This document shows, piece after piece, positions 1-8,876 of a DNA stretch of 64,000 bases. How positions within the stretch are numbered: position 1 is the first letter of the stretch; every line of letters begins with the position of its first letter. A program made the translations under genes and the position numbers. The DNA is taken from NCBI GenBank assembly GCA_030655075.1, contig JAURWE010000055.1, positions 248,001 through 312,000 on the forward strand. The letters are read 5' to 3'. The notes under the pieces were generated by a model, which did no database searches, was not told where the DNA came from, and worked only from the letters and a program-made list of their open reading frames with translations. The stretch is from Pararhizobium sp. (lineage in GTDB: Bacteria; Pseudomonadota; Alphaproteobacteria; Rhizobiales; Rhizobiaceae).

Positions 1-2
1 GT

Positions 3-227
3 TCGGTGATGATGACGGTACCGAAGGCGGTGCTGGAAGAGCTCGGACTTAGCGCCAACACCAAGCTCGATGTGACGGCGCAGGACGGCAAGATCGTCGC
101 GGTCGCCCGGACACGTCCAAAATACACGCTCGAAGAGTTACTAGCACAATGTGATCCAGATGCGCCCTTCACTGAGGAGGATCGGGAATGGCTCGATAGC
201 GCGCCGGTCGGTAGAGAAATCATCTGA
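3..227 (+). CDS. AbrB/MazE-type antitoxin, 5' end cut by window edge
   Basis: This is the DNA-binding antitoxin of a type II toxin-antitoxin pair. The reading frame is open to the left edge and begins with S-V-M-M-T-V-P-K-A-V-L-E-E-L-G-L, the swapped-hairpin AbrB/MazE/ChpS core, so the true start and some leading residues lie outside the window. The ATG codons at 9 and 12 would begin inside the fold and are unlikely starts. The acidic C-terminal half fits the toxin-binding tail of such antitoxins. Its TGA stop overlaps the ATG of the toxin gene by one base, which implies translational coupling. Members of this family normally repress their own operon. Confidence 0.8.
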   Translation, partial: SVMMTVPKAVLEELGLSANTKLDVTAQDGKIVAVARTRPKYTLEELLAQCDPDAPFTEEDREWLDSAPVGREII

Positions 228-556
228 TGGAGAGAGGCGATATCTGGCATGTCAACCTCGAACCAACGAGCGGTCGCGAGCAGGCTGGAGCCCGTTACGT
301 GCTTATCCTCACGGAAAAGATCTTCAATCGCATAGGAACTCCGGTGGTTGCGCCCATTACGACGGGCGGTGAATTCGCGCGATTTCAGGGGCTTGCCGTC
401 TCGCTTTCCGGGGCGGGCACGAAAAGCAGCGGTGTCGTCCTCTGCAGCCAGTTGCGATCGATCGACCTGAAGGCGCGCGGCGGTCGCTTCATTGAACGCG
501 CCCCCGAGTTTATCATTGATGAAGTTCTGGCGCGCGTAACGACCTTTTTTGAATAG
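227..556 (+). CDS. mazF: MazF/ChpB-family toxin, endoribonuclease
   Basis: This 109-residue protein has the usual MazF length. Its N-terminus reads GDIWHVNLEPTSGREQAGAR, the conserved opening strand and loop of the PemK/MazF fold, followed by VLILTEKIFN, a mid-region PITTGG and a C-terminal LCSQLRSIDLKARGGRF. MazF toxins cleave mRNA at short sequences, and the cognate antitoxin upstream blocks this. The usual Arg-Pro after the G-R-E-Q segment is Arg-Tyr here, which is a tolerated variant in the family. The start is fixed by the TGATG overlap with the antitoxin stop. No partner other than the upstream gene is visible. Confidence 0.85.
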   Translation: MERGDIWHVNLEPTSGREQAGARYVLILTEKIFNRIGTPVVAPITTGGEFARFQGLAVSLSGAGTKSSGVVLCSQLRSIDLKARGGRFIERAPEFIIDEVLARVTTFFE

Positions 557-592
557 AGTGACGGCGCCGTTGCGCCAAGGGAGAAAACACCG

Positions 593-1801
<1,209 letters not shown>

Positions 1802-1808
1802 CGCGGTT

Positions 1809-1910
1809 CCCCTCCCCCTTGTGGGAAGGGCGGCCCGAAGGCCGGGAGGGGTTTTCGCCAGACGGCAGGTAGACCCCTCCCCAACCCCTCCCCACAAGCG
1901 GGAGGGGCTT
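1809..1910. repeat. GC-rich inverted repeat, RIME/REP-like intergenic element
   Basis: The gap between the thiolase and the multifunctional enzyme holds mirrored C-rich and G-rich blocks. The left arm CCCCTCCCCCTTGTGGG is close to the reverse complement of the right arm CCACAAGCGGGAGGGG, and further CCCCTCCCC and GGGAGGGG blocks lie between. This architecture resembles the repeated intergenic palindromes common in Rhizobium and Agrobacterium genomes. Copy number cannot be seen from one window, so the repeat call is an inference from structure. Confidence 0.5.
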
Positions 1911-1980
1911 AATCCGGCCAGACCGCCTTCACCAAGGGCGGCGGCATCGAGCGAAGATTTTCAGGGAGAGGAATCCCATC

Positions 1981-4197
1981 ATGAGCAGCTACACAAATTT
2001 CACCATCGAAACCGACGCAGACGGCCTGGCCCTTGTGACCTGGAACATGCCGGACAAATCAATGAACGTCTTCACGCCCGAGGTGATGAAGGAGCTTGAC
2101 GCGATCATCGACGCCGTCGTCGCGGACACGGCTATCAAGGGTGCGGTGTTCACGTCCGGCAAGTCGAGCTTTTCCGGCGGCGCCGATCTGTCGATGATCA
2201 AGGGCATGTTTACCTTCCAGCAGGAAGAAAAGAAAAAGAACCCGGACACGGCGGCTGAAAAGCTGTTTGCGCTCGTCGGCCAGATGAGCGGCCTGTTCCG
2301 CAAGCTGGAAACCTGCGGCAAGCCGTGGGTCTCTGCCATCAACGGCACCTGCATGGGCGGCGCATTTGAACTTTCGCTCGCCTGTCACGGCCGCGTTGCC
2401 TCCAATTCGAAGTCGGTGAAGATCGCGCTTCCGGAAGTCAAGGTCGGCATTTTCCCGGGTGCCGGCGGCACCCAGCGCGTGCCGCGCCTGACGAATGCGC
2501 AGGACGCGCTGCAGATGATGACCACCGGCTCCTCGCTGACACCGCAGCGCGCCAAGGCCATGGGCCTCGTGCACGAAGTGGTCGAGCCGGCCGAGCTGAT
2601 CAATGCCGCCAAGGCGATGCTGAAGAACGGACTGAAGGCCGTGCAGCCCTGGGACGAAAAGGGTTTCAAGGTTCCCGGCGGCGGTATCTGGACACCGGCT
2701 GCGGCCCAACTCTGGCCTGCAGCCTCGGGCATCCTGCGCCGCGAGACCTACGGCAACTATCCGGGCGCTCTCGCCATCCTGAAGTCGGTCTATGAAGGCC
2801 TGCAGCTGCCCTTCGACACGGCGCTCAAGGTCGAGCAGCGCTATTTCACCGAGATCCTTCAGACCACCGAAGCCTTCTCGATGATCCGCTCGCTGTTCGT
2901 TTCGATGCAGGAACTCGGCAAGGGCGCGCGCCGCCCGGCCGGCCTTCCCGTCACCAAGTTCACCAAGGTCGGCGTCGTCGGCGCCGGCTTCATGGGCGCG
3001 TCGATCGCCTATGTCACCGCACTTGCCGGCATTCCGGTGGTGCTTGTTGACCGTGACCAGGAGGCTGCCGACAAGGGCAAGACCCATTCCGAAGGTCTGG
3101 TGAAGGCCGCCATCGGCAAGGGCCGCATGACCGAGGACGCCGCCAAGACCCTGCTCGACCTGATCACGCCGTCTGCCAACTATGCCGATCTCGCCGGTGC
3201 CGAACTGGTCATCGAGGCGGTGTTCGAGGATCGTTCGATCAAGAAGGACGTGACCGAAAAAGTCGAGGCCGTCATCGGCGCGGATGCGATCTTCGCCTCC
3301 AACACCTCGACGCTGCCAATATCAGGCCTTGCCAAGAACTCGGTTCGCCCGGACCAGTTCGTCGGTATTCACTTCTTCTCGCCGGTCGACAAGATGATGC
3401 TGGTGGAAGTGATCCTCGGCAAGGAAACCGGCGATGCGGCGATCGCCCGCGCGCTCGACTACGTTGCCGCCATCAAGAAGACGCCGATCGTCGTCAACGA
3501 CACGCGCGGCTTCTACGTCAACCGCTGCGTCTTCCGCTACATGAACGAAGCCTATGACATGCTGACCGAAGGTGTGCCGCCGGCGATGATCGAGAATGCC
3601 GCCAAGATGGCCGGCATGCCGGTCGGGCCGCTTGCGCTCAACGATGAAGTGGCGATCGACCTGTCGCAAAAGATCCTGAAGGCGACCGTTGCCGATCTCG
3701 GCGAGGCCGCCGTCGAGCCGCATCACATGACACTCGTCAACAAGATGGTCGATAACGAAGGCCGCCTCGGCCGCAAGAACGGCAAGGGCTTTTACGATTA
3801 TCCGGCAAAGCCCGCCAAGAAGTCGCTGTGGCCGGGCCTGAAGGATCTCTTCCCGGCCAAGCCGGCCGACGAGTTCGATGTCGCCGTGCTGAAGCAGCGT
3901 TTTCTGGCAACGATCGCGCTGGAAGCCGCCCGGACCATGGAAGAGGGCATCGTCACCGATCCGCGCGAAGCCGATGTCGGTTCCATCCTCGGCTTCGGTT
4001 TCGCGCCTTATACCGGCGGCACGCTCTCCTACATCGACGGCATGGGCGCAAAGGCCTTCGTGGCACTGTGCGAAAAGCTTGCCGCATCCTACGGCGAACA
4101 CTTCAAACCAACACCACTGCTTCTCGACATGGCAGCCAAGGGCGAGACATTTTACGGGCGGTTCGATCCGTATGGAGCTGCTGCCCAGGCAGCGTAA
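1981..4197 (+). CDS. fadB: multifunctional fatty acid oxidation enzyme: enoyl-CoA hydratase / 3-hydroxyacyl-CoA dehydrogenase
   Basis: This 738-residue fusion has an N-terminal crotonase domain (about residues 1-300) and a C-terminal 3-hydroxyacyl-CoA dehydrogenase (about 325-735). The hydratase glutamates are present as Glu130 in MGGAFELSLACHG and Glu152 in LPEVKVGIFPGAGGTQR. The dinucleotide fold is GVVGAGFMGASIA and the dehydrogenase histidine lies in GIHFFSPVDKMM. The enzyme hydrates enoyl-CoA and oxidises the product with NAD. A strong Shine-Dalgarno (GGGAGAGGAA) precedes the ATG. It follows the thiolase gene and ends at a strong terminator, so this looks like the end of a two-gene unit. 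Confidence 0.93.
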   Translation: MSSYTNFTIETDADGLALVTWNMPDKSMNVFTPEVMKELDAIIDAVVADTAIKGAVFTSGKSSFSGGADLSMIKGMFTFQQEEKKKNPDTAAEKLFALVGQMSGLFRKLETCGKPWVSAINGTCMGGAFELSLACHGRVASNSKSVKIALPEVKVGIFPGAGGTQRVPRLTNAQDALQMMTTGSSLTPQRAKAMGLVHEVVEPAELINAAKAMLKNGLKAVQPWDEKGFKVPGGGIWTPAAAQLWPAASGILRRETYGNYPGALAILKSVYEGLQLPFDTALKVEQRYFTEILQTTEAFSMIRSLFVSMQELGKGARRPAGLPVTKFTKVGVVGAGFMGASIAYVTALAGIPVVLVDRDQEAADKGKTHSEGLVKAAIGKGRMTEDAAKTLLDLITPSANYADLAGAELVIEAVFEDRSIKKDVTEKVEAVIGADAIFASNTSTLPISGLAKNSVRPDQFVGIHFFSPVDKMMLVEVILGKETGDAAIARALDYVAAIKKTPIVVNDTRGFYVNRCVFRYMNEAYDMLTEGVPPAMIENAAKMAGMPVGPLALNDEVAIDLSQKILKATVADLGEAAVEPHHMTLVNKMVDNEGRLGRKNGKGFYDYPAKPAKKSLWPGLKDLFPAKPADEFDVAVLKQRFLATIALEAARTMEEGIVTDPREADVGSILGFGFAPYTGGTLSYIDGMGAKAFVALCEKLAASYGEHFKPTPLLLDMAAKGETFYGRFDPYGAAAQAA

Positions 4198-4215
4198 GGT
4201 TCCAGTAAAGCATTC

Positions 4216-4241
4216 AAACAGGCCCTTCGGGGCCTGTTTTT
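4216..4241 (+). terminator. intrinsic terminator after fadB
   Basis: A perfect 10-bp stem, AAACAGGCCC paired with GGGCCTGTTT, is closed by a TTCG tetraloop and runs into a T tract. It lies 18 bases after the fadB stop and also precedes the end of the convergent MFS gene. Confidence 0.92.
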
Positions 4242-4273
4242 GTTGGAACGTTCCTCATCAGTTCTTCCCAACC

Positions 4274-5500
4274 TCAAACCACGCTCGTGCTCAACAACCC
4301 AGCCCTCTTCAGCGCAACAAGGCCACTCACCGTGAGCAGCAGAATAAACGCCGCGTAGACATCCGTCGCGGCGGGAAGGCCGATTTCGTGGGCGAGGACG
4401 CCGGCGAGAATGGCTGGAATGCTGAAGGCGAGGTAGCTTTCGGTGTAGAAGGCGGAGAGCAGACCTGCGCGCTCGTCCGGCTTTGCAAGCGGCATGATGG
4501 TGCGCACGCAGCCGAGGAAGCTGGCGCCGAAGCCCGTTCCGGCGATCGCCGTTCCGGCAAAAAGCAGGGCGACCAGGCCGGTGTGGACTCCTGCCATCAG
4601 TGTCAGCACGCCTGCGATCGTCGTCAGCGGCCCCAGGGTTAACGGCAGCCGTACCGGTTTCTGGCGCATCAGGAATACCGCTGCGGCGCCGCTCAGCGTC
4701 AGCGTGGCGACGACCAGGCCGCCGATCAGCGGCGAAACGATGCCGGTGCTGGCACTGACCAGCGAGGGCACCAGCGACAGGTAGAAACCACCGAGCGCCC
4801 AGATGGAGACATTCAGTGGAGTGATCAGCAGCAAGGAGCGGCGGGCGTTGACGGGCACATGCACGGTTGGCTTCAGCGATGCCCAGGCGCCGGGCTGGCG
4901 GATGGCGGTTTCCGGCATGAGCCAGACCATCGCTGCCTGGACGAGAATGGCGGCCAGCAGGAGCCCATAGACGAGACGCATCGGCTCCGGCGCGTAAGCG
5001 ACCAGAATGCTGCAGCCAAGGGCGCCGATGGCCATGCCGACCAGCGGCGCGATGCTGTTGACGATGGCGCCACGGGCAGGGTTGCTGTCGACCAGCGCCG
5101 CACCGATGGCGCTGGTGGCGGCGCCCGTCGCCAGACCCTGGACGATGCGGGCTGCCATGAGCCAGCCTGGTCCTTCAGCAAGAAGGAACAGAAGCAGCGC
5201 CAGGCCCTGTCCGAGAATGGCGGCGAAGATGACGGGCCGGCGGCCGATGTGATCCGACAGGGAACCGACGATCACAATCGAGATGAGCAGGCTGAAGGCA
5301 TAGACGCTGAAAATCAGCGTCAGCATCACCGAGGAAAAACCCCAGTCGTGCTGGTAGAGCCGGTAGAGCGGCGTTGGGGCGGAGGAGGCGGCAAGGAACG
5401 TGCCGAGCGCCAGCGCATAAAATGCCAGTGCGGTTTCCCGCCCGAAGACGCTTTTGTGCGCAGCAGCCGTAGCGGGCGAAACTTGCAAATCGATCGACAT
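4274..5500 (-). CDS. MFS transporter, probable drug efflux
   Basis: This 408-residue protein has about 12 hydrophobic helices. The loop between helices 2 and 3 reads GSLSDHIGRRPVI, the MFS motif A (GxxxDxxGRR). The substrate is not readable from sequence. A TetR-family gene is transcribed divergently, and one of two palindromic operators lies 15-37 bases upstream of this start, overlapping the leader. That arrangement is typical of efflux pumps repressed by their own TetR and induced by the substrate. The start is the first in-frame ATG and has only a weak ribosome site. Confidence 0.85.
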   Translation of the reverse strand: MSIDLQVSPATAAAHKSVFGRETALAFYALALGTFLAASSAPTPLYRLYQHDWGFSSVMLTLIFSVYAFSLLISIVIVGSLSDHIGRRPVIFAAILGQGLALLLFLLAEGPGWLMAARIVQGLATGAATSAIGAALVDSNPARGAIVNSIAPLVGMAIGALGCSILVAYAPEPMRLVYGLLLAAILVQAAMVWLMPETAIRQPGAWASLKPTVHVPVNARRSLLLITPLNVSIWALGGFYLSLVPSLVSASTGIVSPLIGGLVVATLTLSGAAAVFLMRQKPVRLPLTLGPLTTIAGVLTLMAGVHTGLVALLFAGTAIAGTGFGASFLGCVRTIMPLAKPDERAGLLSAFYTESYLAFSIPAILAGVLAHEIGLPAATDVYAAFILLLTVSGLVALKRAGLLSTSVV

Positions 5501-5514
5501 CGGACTACTTTCAG

Positions 5515-5537
5515 CTAAAGCAATTTATTTGCGTTAA
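5515..5537. promoter_or_regulatory. putative TetR operator, MFS-proximal copy
   Basis: This 23-bp imperfect palindrome (8 of 11 half-site positions match), CTAAAGCAATTTATTTGC plus GTTAA, differs at only two of 23 positions from the second copy 46 bases away. It sits immediately upstream of the MFS start codon, so binding here would block the pump gene. Assignment to the adjacent TetR protein is an inference. Confidence 0.7.
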
Positions 5538-5560
5538 CACCATATAGGCCTCCTTTGCCA

Positions 5561-5583
5561 TTAAAGCAAATTATTTGCGTTAA
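5561..5583. promoter_or_regulatory. putative TetR operator, regulator-proximal copy
   Basis: The sequence TTAAAGCAAAT-T-ATTTGCGTTAA is a 23-bp palindrome with 10 of 11 matching half-site positions. It is the second copy of the operator found at 5515-5537 and lies 36 bases upstream of the likely regulator ATG. Two near-identical palindromes between divergent genes strongly suggest shared autoregulation. Confidence 0.75.
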
Positions 5584-5619
5584 GGTGCATTGCAGGACGT
5601 CGACAGGACTGGTCAACCG

Positions 5620-6240
5620 ATGAACAACAGGGAAAAAATCCGCCCCGGCGGGCGCAGTGCCCGCGTCCAAACCTCGATTCATGCCGCCACGCGCGATCTG
5701 CTGGTGGCGATGGATCGATCGGACCTGACGATCCCGCTGATCGCGGCAAAGGCCGGCGTCACGCCGTCGACCATCTATCGCCGCTGGGGCGACCTGCCGG
5801 CGCTGCTGGCCGATGTGGCCGTCGAGCGACTGCGGCCTGATGCGCCGCCGCTCGATACCGGTAATGCAAGATCCGATCTCGACGCCTGGGCCGAGCAATA
5901 TGCCGAAGAGATGGCGTCGGAACCTGGTCGGGCGATGATCCGCGATGTCCTGTCGGGCAAGGCAGATACGCCCAATCCCGGAAAGTGCTGCGCCTTTACC
6001 CGGCAGCAGCTGGAGGTGATCGTCGAGCGGGCAGCTACGCGCGGAGAGCTGTTTCCCGATGTCGACCTTTTGATGGATCATGTCGTGGCTCCGATCATGT
6101 ACCGCATCCTGTTCGACGATGCGCCCGGTGCGGCTCAGGTTCGGGCCTTTGTCGAGCGGCTCATGGGTGAGGTGCGACAGGGCTTTTGCGCGCCGCAGCT
6201 TGCCGCGCCTCCTGAAAGGAAGCGTGCCGTTGCCGAGTGA
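5620..6240 (+). CDS. TetR/AcrR-family transcriptional regulator
   Basis: This roughly 206-residue protein has an N-terminal helix-turn-helix, IPLIAAKAGVTPSTIYRRWG, with the S-T-I-Y-R-R-W turn typical of TetR proteins. The C-terminal domain would bind an unknown ligand. I chose the ATG at 5620. A TTG at 5590 would also be in frame, but it has no better ribosome site and would start six bases from the operator. The gene is divergent from the MFS pump, with two palindromic operators in between, so it probably represses both genes. Confidence 0.88.
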   Translation: MNNREKIRPGGRSARVQTSIHAATRDLLVAMDRSDLTIPLIAAKAGVTPSTIYRRWGDLPALLADVAVERLRPDAPPLDTGNARSDLDAWAEQYAEEMASEPGRAMIRDVLSGKADTPNPGKCCAFTRQQLEVIVERAATRGELFPDVDLLMDHVVAPIMYRILFDDAPGAAQVRAFVERLMGEVRQGFCAPQLAAPPERKRAVAE

Positions 6241-6306
6241 AATCGCCTCGCCTTTCCGGCCCACCGCGTTATGTTCGCCTGCAGAGTGATTCCCAAGGAG
6301 ACCATC

Positions 6307-6450
6307 ATGACACAAAGACATTTTCTCATCGCCGCCGCCGTTCTGTCGGCCCTGACCCTCTCGGGCTGCGCCAGCTCCGGCGCGACCAACACGACCTATG
6401 CGAAGGTTGGCCAGTCGGGACCGAGCGCAGTCAGCGTTCCCCTGAACTGA
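6307..6450 (+). CDS. small lipoprotein, 47 residues
   Basis: A short frame starts at an ATG behind an excellent Shine-Dalgarno (AAGGAG, seven bases upstream). The product begins MTQRHFLIAAAVLSALTL and continues into the lipobox LSGC with cysteine 21, so it should be exported and lipidated. After cleavage only about 27 residues rich in Ser, Thr and Gly remain. Its function is unknown. It resembles the small entericidin-like or unassigned lipoproteins common in rhizobia. It sits between the TetR gene and the ChaC gene on the same strand. Confidence 0.75.
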   Translation: MTQRHFLIAAAVLSALTLSGCASSGATNTTYAKVGQSGPSAVSVPLN

Positions 6451-6463
6451 CGGAACAACGGCC

Positions 6464-7171
6464 TTGGCCGCATCGCCGCGCCTTCGAAAACTTAGCCTGA
6501 CACCGGATCACATCGCCCGCATTCACCGGGCGATGGCGGATTGCGGCATTGCGCCGGGGGCGGAGCTTCATACCGATGCCGATTATGCGGACTGGGTTGA
6601 CCGGACACTCGAAACCCGCCCGGACCCGGCCGCCCCGGTGCTTCTGTTTGCCTTCGGGTCGCTGATCTGGAAACCAGAGGTGGCGCATGTAAGCGAACGG
6701 GACGGCACGGCGCGCGGCTGGCATCGGGCGTTCTGCCTGCGCATGCCCCGGTTTCGCGGAACGGTGGAACAACCCGGCCTCATGATGGCGCTCGATCGCG
6801 GCGGCCAGTGCCGGGGTGTTTTGTATGAACTTGAGGAGATGGACCTGGCGGGGCAGCTCGACCGGCTGTTTCGCCGGGAATTCACCTTCAAGCCAATCAA
6901 CAACATGCCGCGCTGGATCACGGTCGAGACGGCATCCGGCCCGGTGCAGGCGCTGGCTTTCGTGATGAACCGCACCTCGCCGCTTTATGCCGGGCGCCTA
7001 TCGCCCGAAGCCGTGGCCGAAACGCTGGCCCATGCCTGTGGCCACTGGGGCACGGGCGCGGAATATCTTTTGAACACCGTCTCGCATCTGGAAAGCCGGG
7101 GCATCCACGATACCAACCTGTGGCGGCTGCAGCGGCTGGTGGCCGGCAAGATCGACGCGGCCGGTGTATGA
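6464..7171 (+). CDS. ChaC-like gamma-glutamylcyclotransferase
   Basis: This protein belongs to the ChaC family, which degrades glutathione to 5-oxoproline and Cys-Gly in the cytosol. The substrate-binding signature appears as LLFAFGSLIWKPEVAH (family pattern YGSLIW), followed by RGWHRAFCL and GGQCRGVLYELE. The ending WGTGAEYLLNTVSHLESRGIHD matches the family C-terminus. A TGA lies in frame seven codons upstream, so the start must be the TTG at 6464 or an internal ATG at 6533. The family normally has about 50 residues before the GSLIW motif, which favours the TTG. Confidence 0.82.
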   Translation: MAASPRLRKLSLTPDHIARIHRAMADCGIAPGAELHTDADYADWVDRTLETRPDPAAPVLLFAFGSLIWKPEVAHVSERDGTARGWHRAFCLRMPRFRGTVEQPGLMMALDRGGQCRGVLYELEEMDLAGQLDRLFRREFTFKPINNMPRWITVETASGPVQALAFVMNRTSPLYAGRLSPEAVAETLAHACGHWGTGAEYLLNTVSHLESRGIHDTNLWRLQRLVAGKIDAAGV

Positions 7172-7173
7172 CA

Positions 7174-7198
7174 ATCCGGCCGGAAAGACCGGCCGGAT
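7174..7198. terminator. hairpin between convergent genes
   Basis: ATCCGGCCGG pairs perfectly with CCGGCCGGAT around an AAAGA loop. There is no T tract on either side, so it may be a weak bidirectional terminator or an mRNA 3' end stabiliser for chaC and the convergent Tim44-like gene. Confidence 0.5.
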
Positions 7199-7207
7199 CA
7201 AGCCAGA

Positions 7208-8197
7208 CTATGCGTTATCGCTGACGCCCTGAATGGCCGAGACCTGCCATTCGCTGCCGGGCTTGCGCACGAAGGTCCAGAGCTCGACCGCTTCCGTCAG
7301 TTTGTCCGGATCGCCTTCGACGACGCGCCCCGTGGCGCGTTCACGCACGACATCGATGCTTTCATAGCGCATGGCAACCGTGGCGTAGTCGAGGTTGCCC
7401 TCGCGCCAGGATTCGGCCACGTCGCCCTGAACCAGATGCACATCCCGCACCTCGTTCTTCAGGCCGCGGGTGGCATTGTCGCTCAGTTCCTCGGCTAGGT
7501 AGGACATGGCCTCGGGCGTGGTCATACGGCGCAGCTCTGCGTAATTCTCGCCAGCATAGGCCGCCTGGACGTCTTTCAGAAGCGTTTCGAACCGGTCGAG
7601 ATCGAAAGGCTTGATGCCGATCTCGTCAGCGGTCTTTGCCGCGCCGCCACCGAGAGCCCCACCGATGCGGGGAATGGTGAACGACGGCAAGCCGGAACCA
7701 CTTGCCGGGGAGCGGGTTGACACGCCCGATGCGGCCACTCCAGACCCGGATTGGGCCGGCTGTTCCTGGCGGCGTGCAAAGAAGCGCATGGCCAGCGTCA
7801 CAACGCCGATCAGCAGCGCCATCTGCAGCAGTAGCCCGAGAAAACCGATGCCGCCGCCGAGACCGTTGCCGATCAGCATGCCGATCAGGCCACCAGCCAC
7901 CAAACCGCCAAGCATGGAGCCACCAAAACCACCGAACAGGCCCGGGCGCCGGGCTGCCGCACCGGTCTGTCCGGCAGGCGTCTGTTGCTGTACGCCATTG
8001 CGCGGCGTCATCGTCTGCGTAATGGGATTGGCGTCACCGGGCGCCGTGCGTGTCGTCTGCGGCGTCGTGAAGGTGCGGGTGCCACGGCTGCCGAAGCCGC
8101 TGCCTGCACGCCTTGCTTCGGCCAAATCGACCACTGTCAGCGACAGCATCATGCCGACCGCCACCAACGCGAGAACACGTCCAAAACCCTGTATCAA
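7208..8197 (-). CDS. Tim44-like domain protein, exported or membrane-anchored
   Basis: About 329 residues. The N-terminus (IQGFGRVLALVAVGMMLSLTV) is a signal peptide or anchor, followed by ARRAGSGFGSRGTRTF. A Gly-rich hydrophobic segment, GGSMLGGLVAGGLIGMLIG, and a second helix follow. The C-terminal half (about 190-329) is a Tim44-like/NTF2-fold domain ending ELWTFVRKPGSEWQVSAIQG. The frame stays open far upstream, but the extension looks non-coding. I chose the TTG at 8197 because GGAGGG lies nine bases before it and the signal peptide follows at once. Rhizobial relatives are conserved proteins of unknown role. Confidence 0.78.
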   Translation of the reverse strand: MIQGFGRVLALVAVGMMLSLTVVDLAEARRAGSGFGSRGTRTFTTPQTTRTAPGDANPITQTMTPRNGVQQQTPAGQTGAAARRPGLFGGFGGSMLGGLVAGGLIGMLIGNGLGGGIGFLGLLLQMALLIGVVTLAMRFFARRQEQPAQSGSGVAASGVSTRSPASGSGLPSFTIPRIGGALGGGAAKTADEIGIKPFDLDRFETLLKDVQAAYAGENYAELRRMTTPEAMSYLAEELSDNATRGLKNEVRDVHLVQGDVAESWREGNLDYATVAMRYESIDVVRERATGRVVEGDPDKLTEAVELWTFVRKPGSEWQVSAIQGVSDNA

Positions 8198-8351
8198 AAC
8201 CGTCAACCCTCCATATTCATTGGGCCCTGCCGGGCCTGAAGGCTGGATATAGAGATCGGCGGCTTGAAGTTTAAGGACCGGACCCGCATTTTTGACAATT
8301 GCGCGGCATCTATACTGCTGGTATTTTGCAAGCAGAACATTCGAGGACATG

Positions 8352-8870
8352 ATGACATCAGACCCGCACCGGTCAGGCTGCCCGATCAATCTCTCGCTCG
8401 AGGTTTTTGGCGACAAGTGGAGCCTGCTGATCATCCGCGACATCATCTTCGGCGGCAAACGGCACTTTCGCGAGCTGCTGCGTTCCGAAGAGGGCATTGC
8501 GTCCAACATTCTTGCCGACCGGCTGAAGAAGCTGTCCGAGGATGGCATGCTGACCAAGGCTGACGACCCGAGCCACAAGCAGAAGGCGATCTACAGCCTG
8601 ACGGACCAGGCGATCGCGCTGGTGCCGATCCTGGCGCATCTGGGAAGCTGGGGACGCCGCTATCTGGCCGTCAGCGCGGAACTGTCGATCCGCGCCGAAC
8701 TTTTGGAACAGGGTGGCCCGCCGATGTGGGAAAAATTCATGGCGGAGCTCCGGCACGAGCATCTGGGTGAAGATCTTGTTGCGCCAGCCGGGCCGACGGT
8801 GCGCGAAACGCTGCAGGCGGGATATCTGGCGGTCGTGGCGCGCAAGGCGAAGGACGCTGCGGCGGCTTAG
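8352..8870 (+). CDS. HxlR-family transcriptional regulator
   Basis: This 172-residue winged-helix protein begins with the family hallmark SGCPINLSLEVFGDKWSLLI, including the conserved N-terminal Cys. It continues with FRELLRSEEGIASNILADRL, the recognition region, and HKQKAIYSLTDQ. HxlR proteins often sense oxidants or electrophiles through the N-terminal Cys. Two adjacent ATG codons occur at 8349 and 8352. The second has the better spacing to AGGA. It is divergent from the Tim44-like gene and convergent with the ChaA-type antiporter, so no target can be inferred. Confidence 0.9.
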   Translation: MTSDPHRSGCPINLSLEVFGDKWSLLIIRDIIFGGKRHFRELLRSEEGIASNILADRLKKLSEDGMLTKADDPSHKQKAIYSLTDQAIALVPILAHLGSWGRRYLAVSAELSIRAELLEQGGPPMWEKFMAELRHEHLGEDLVAPAGPTVRETLQAGYLAVVARKAKDAAAA

Positions 8871-8876
8871 CGGACC

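Noticed and set aside
2059..3087. A 342-codon open frame antisense to fadB
   Set aside because: It lies fully inside the coding strand of a clear FadB enzyme, has the Arg/His/Gly-rich composition of an antisense shadow in GC-rich DNA, and has no domain.
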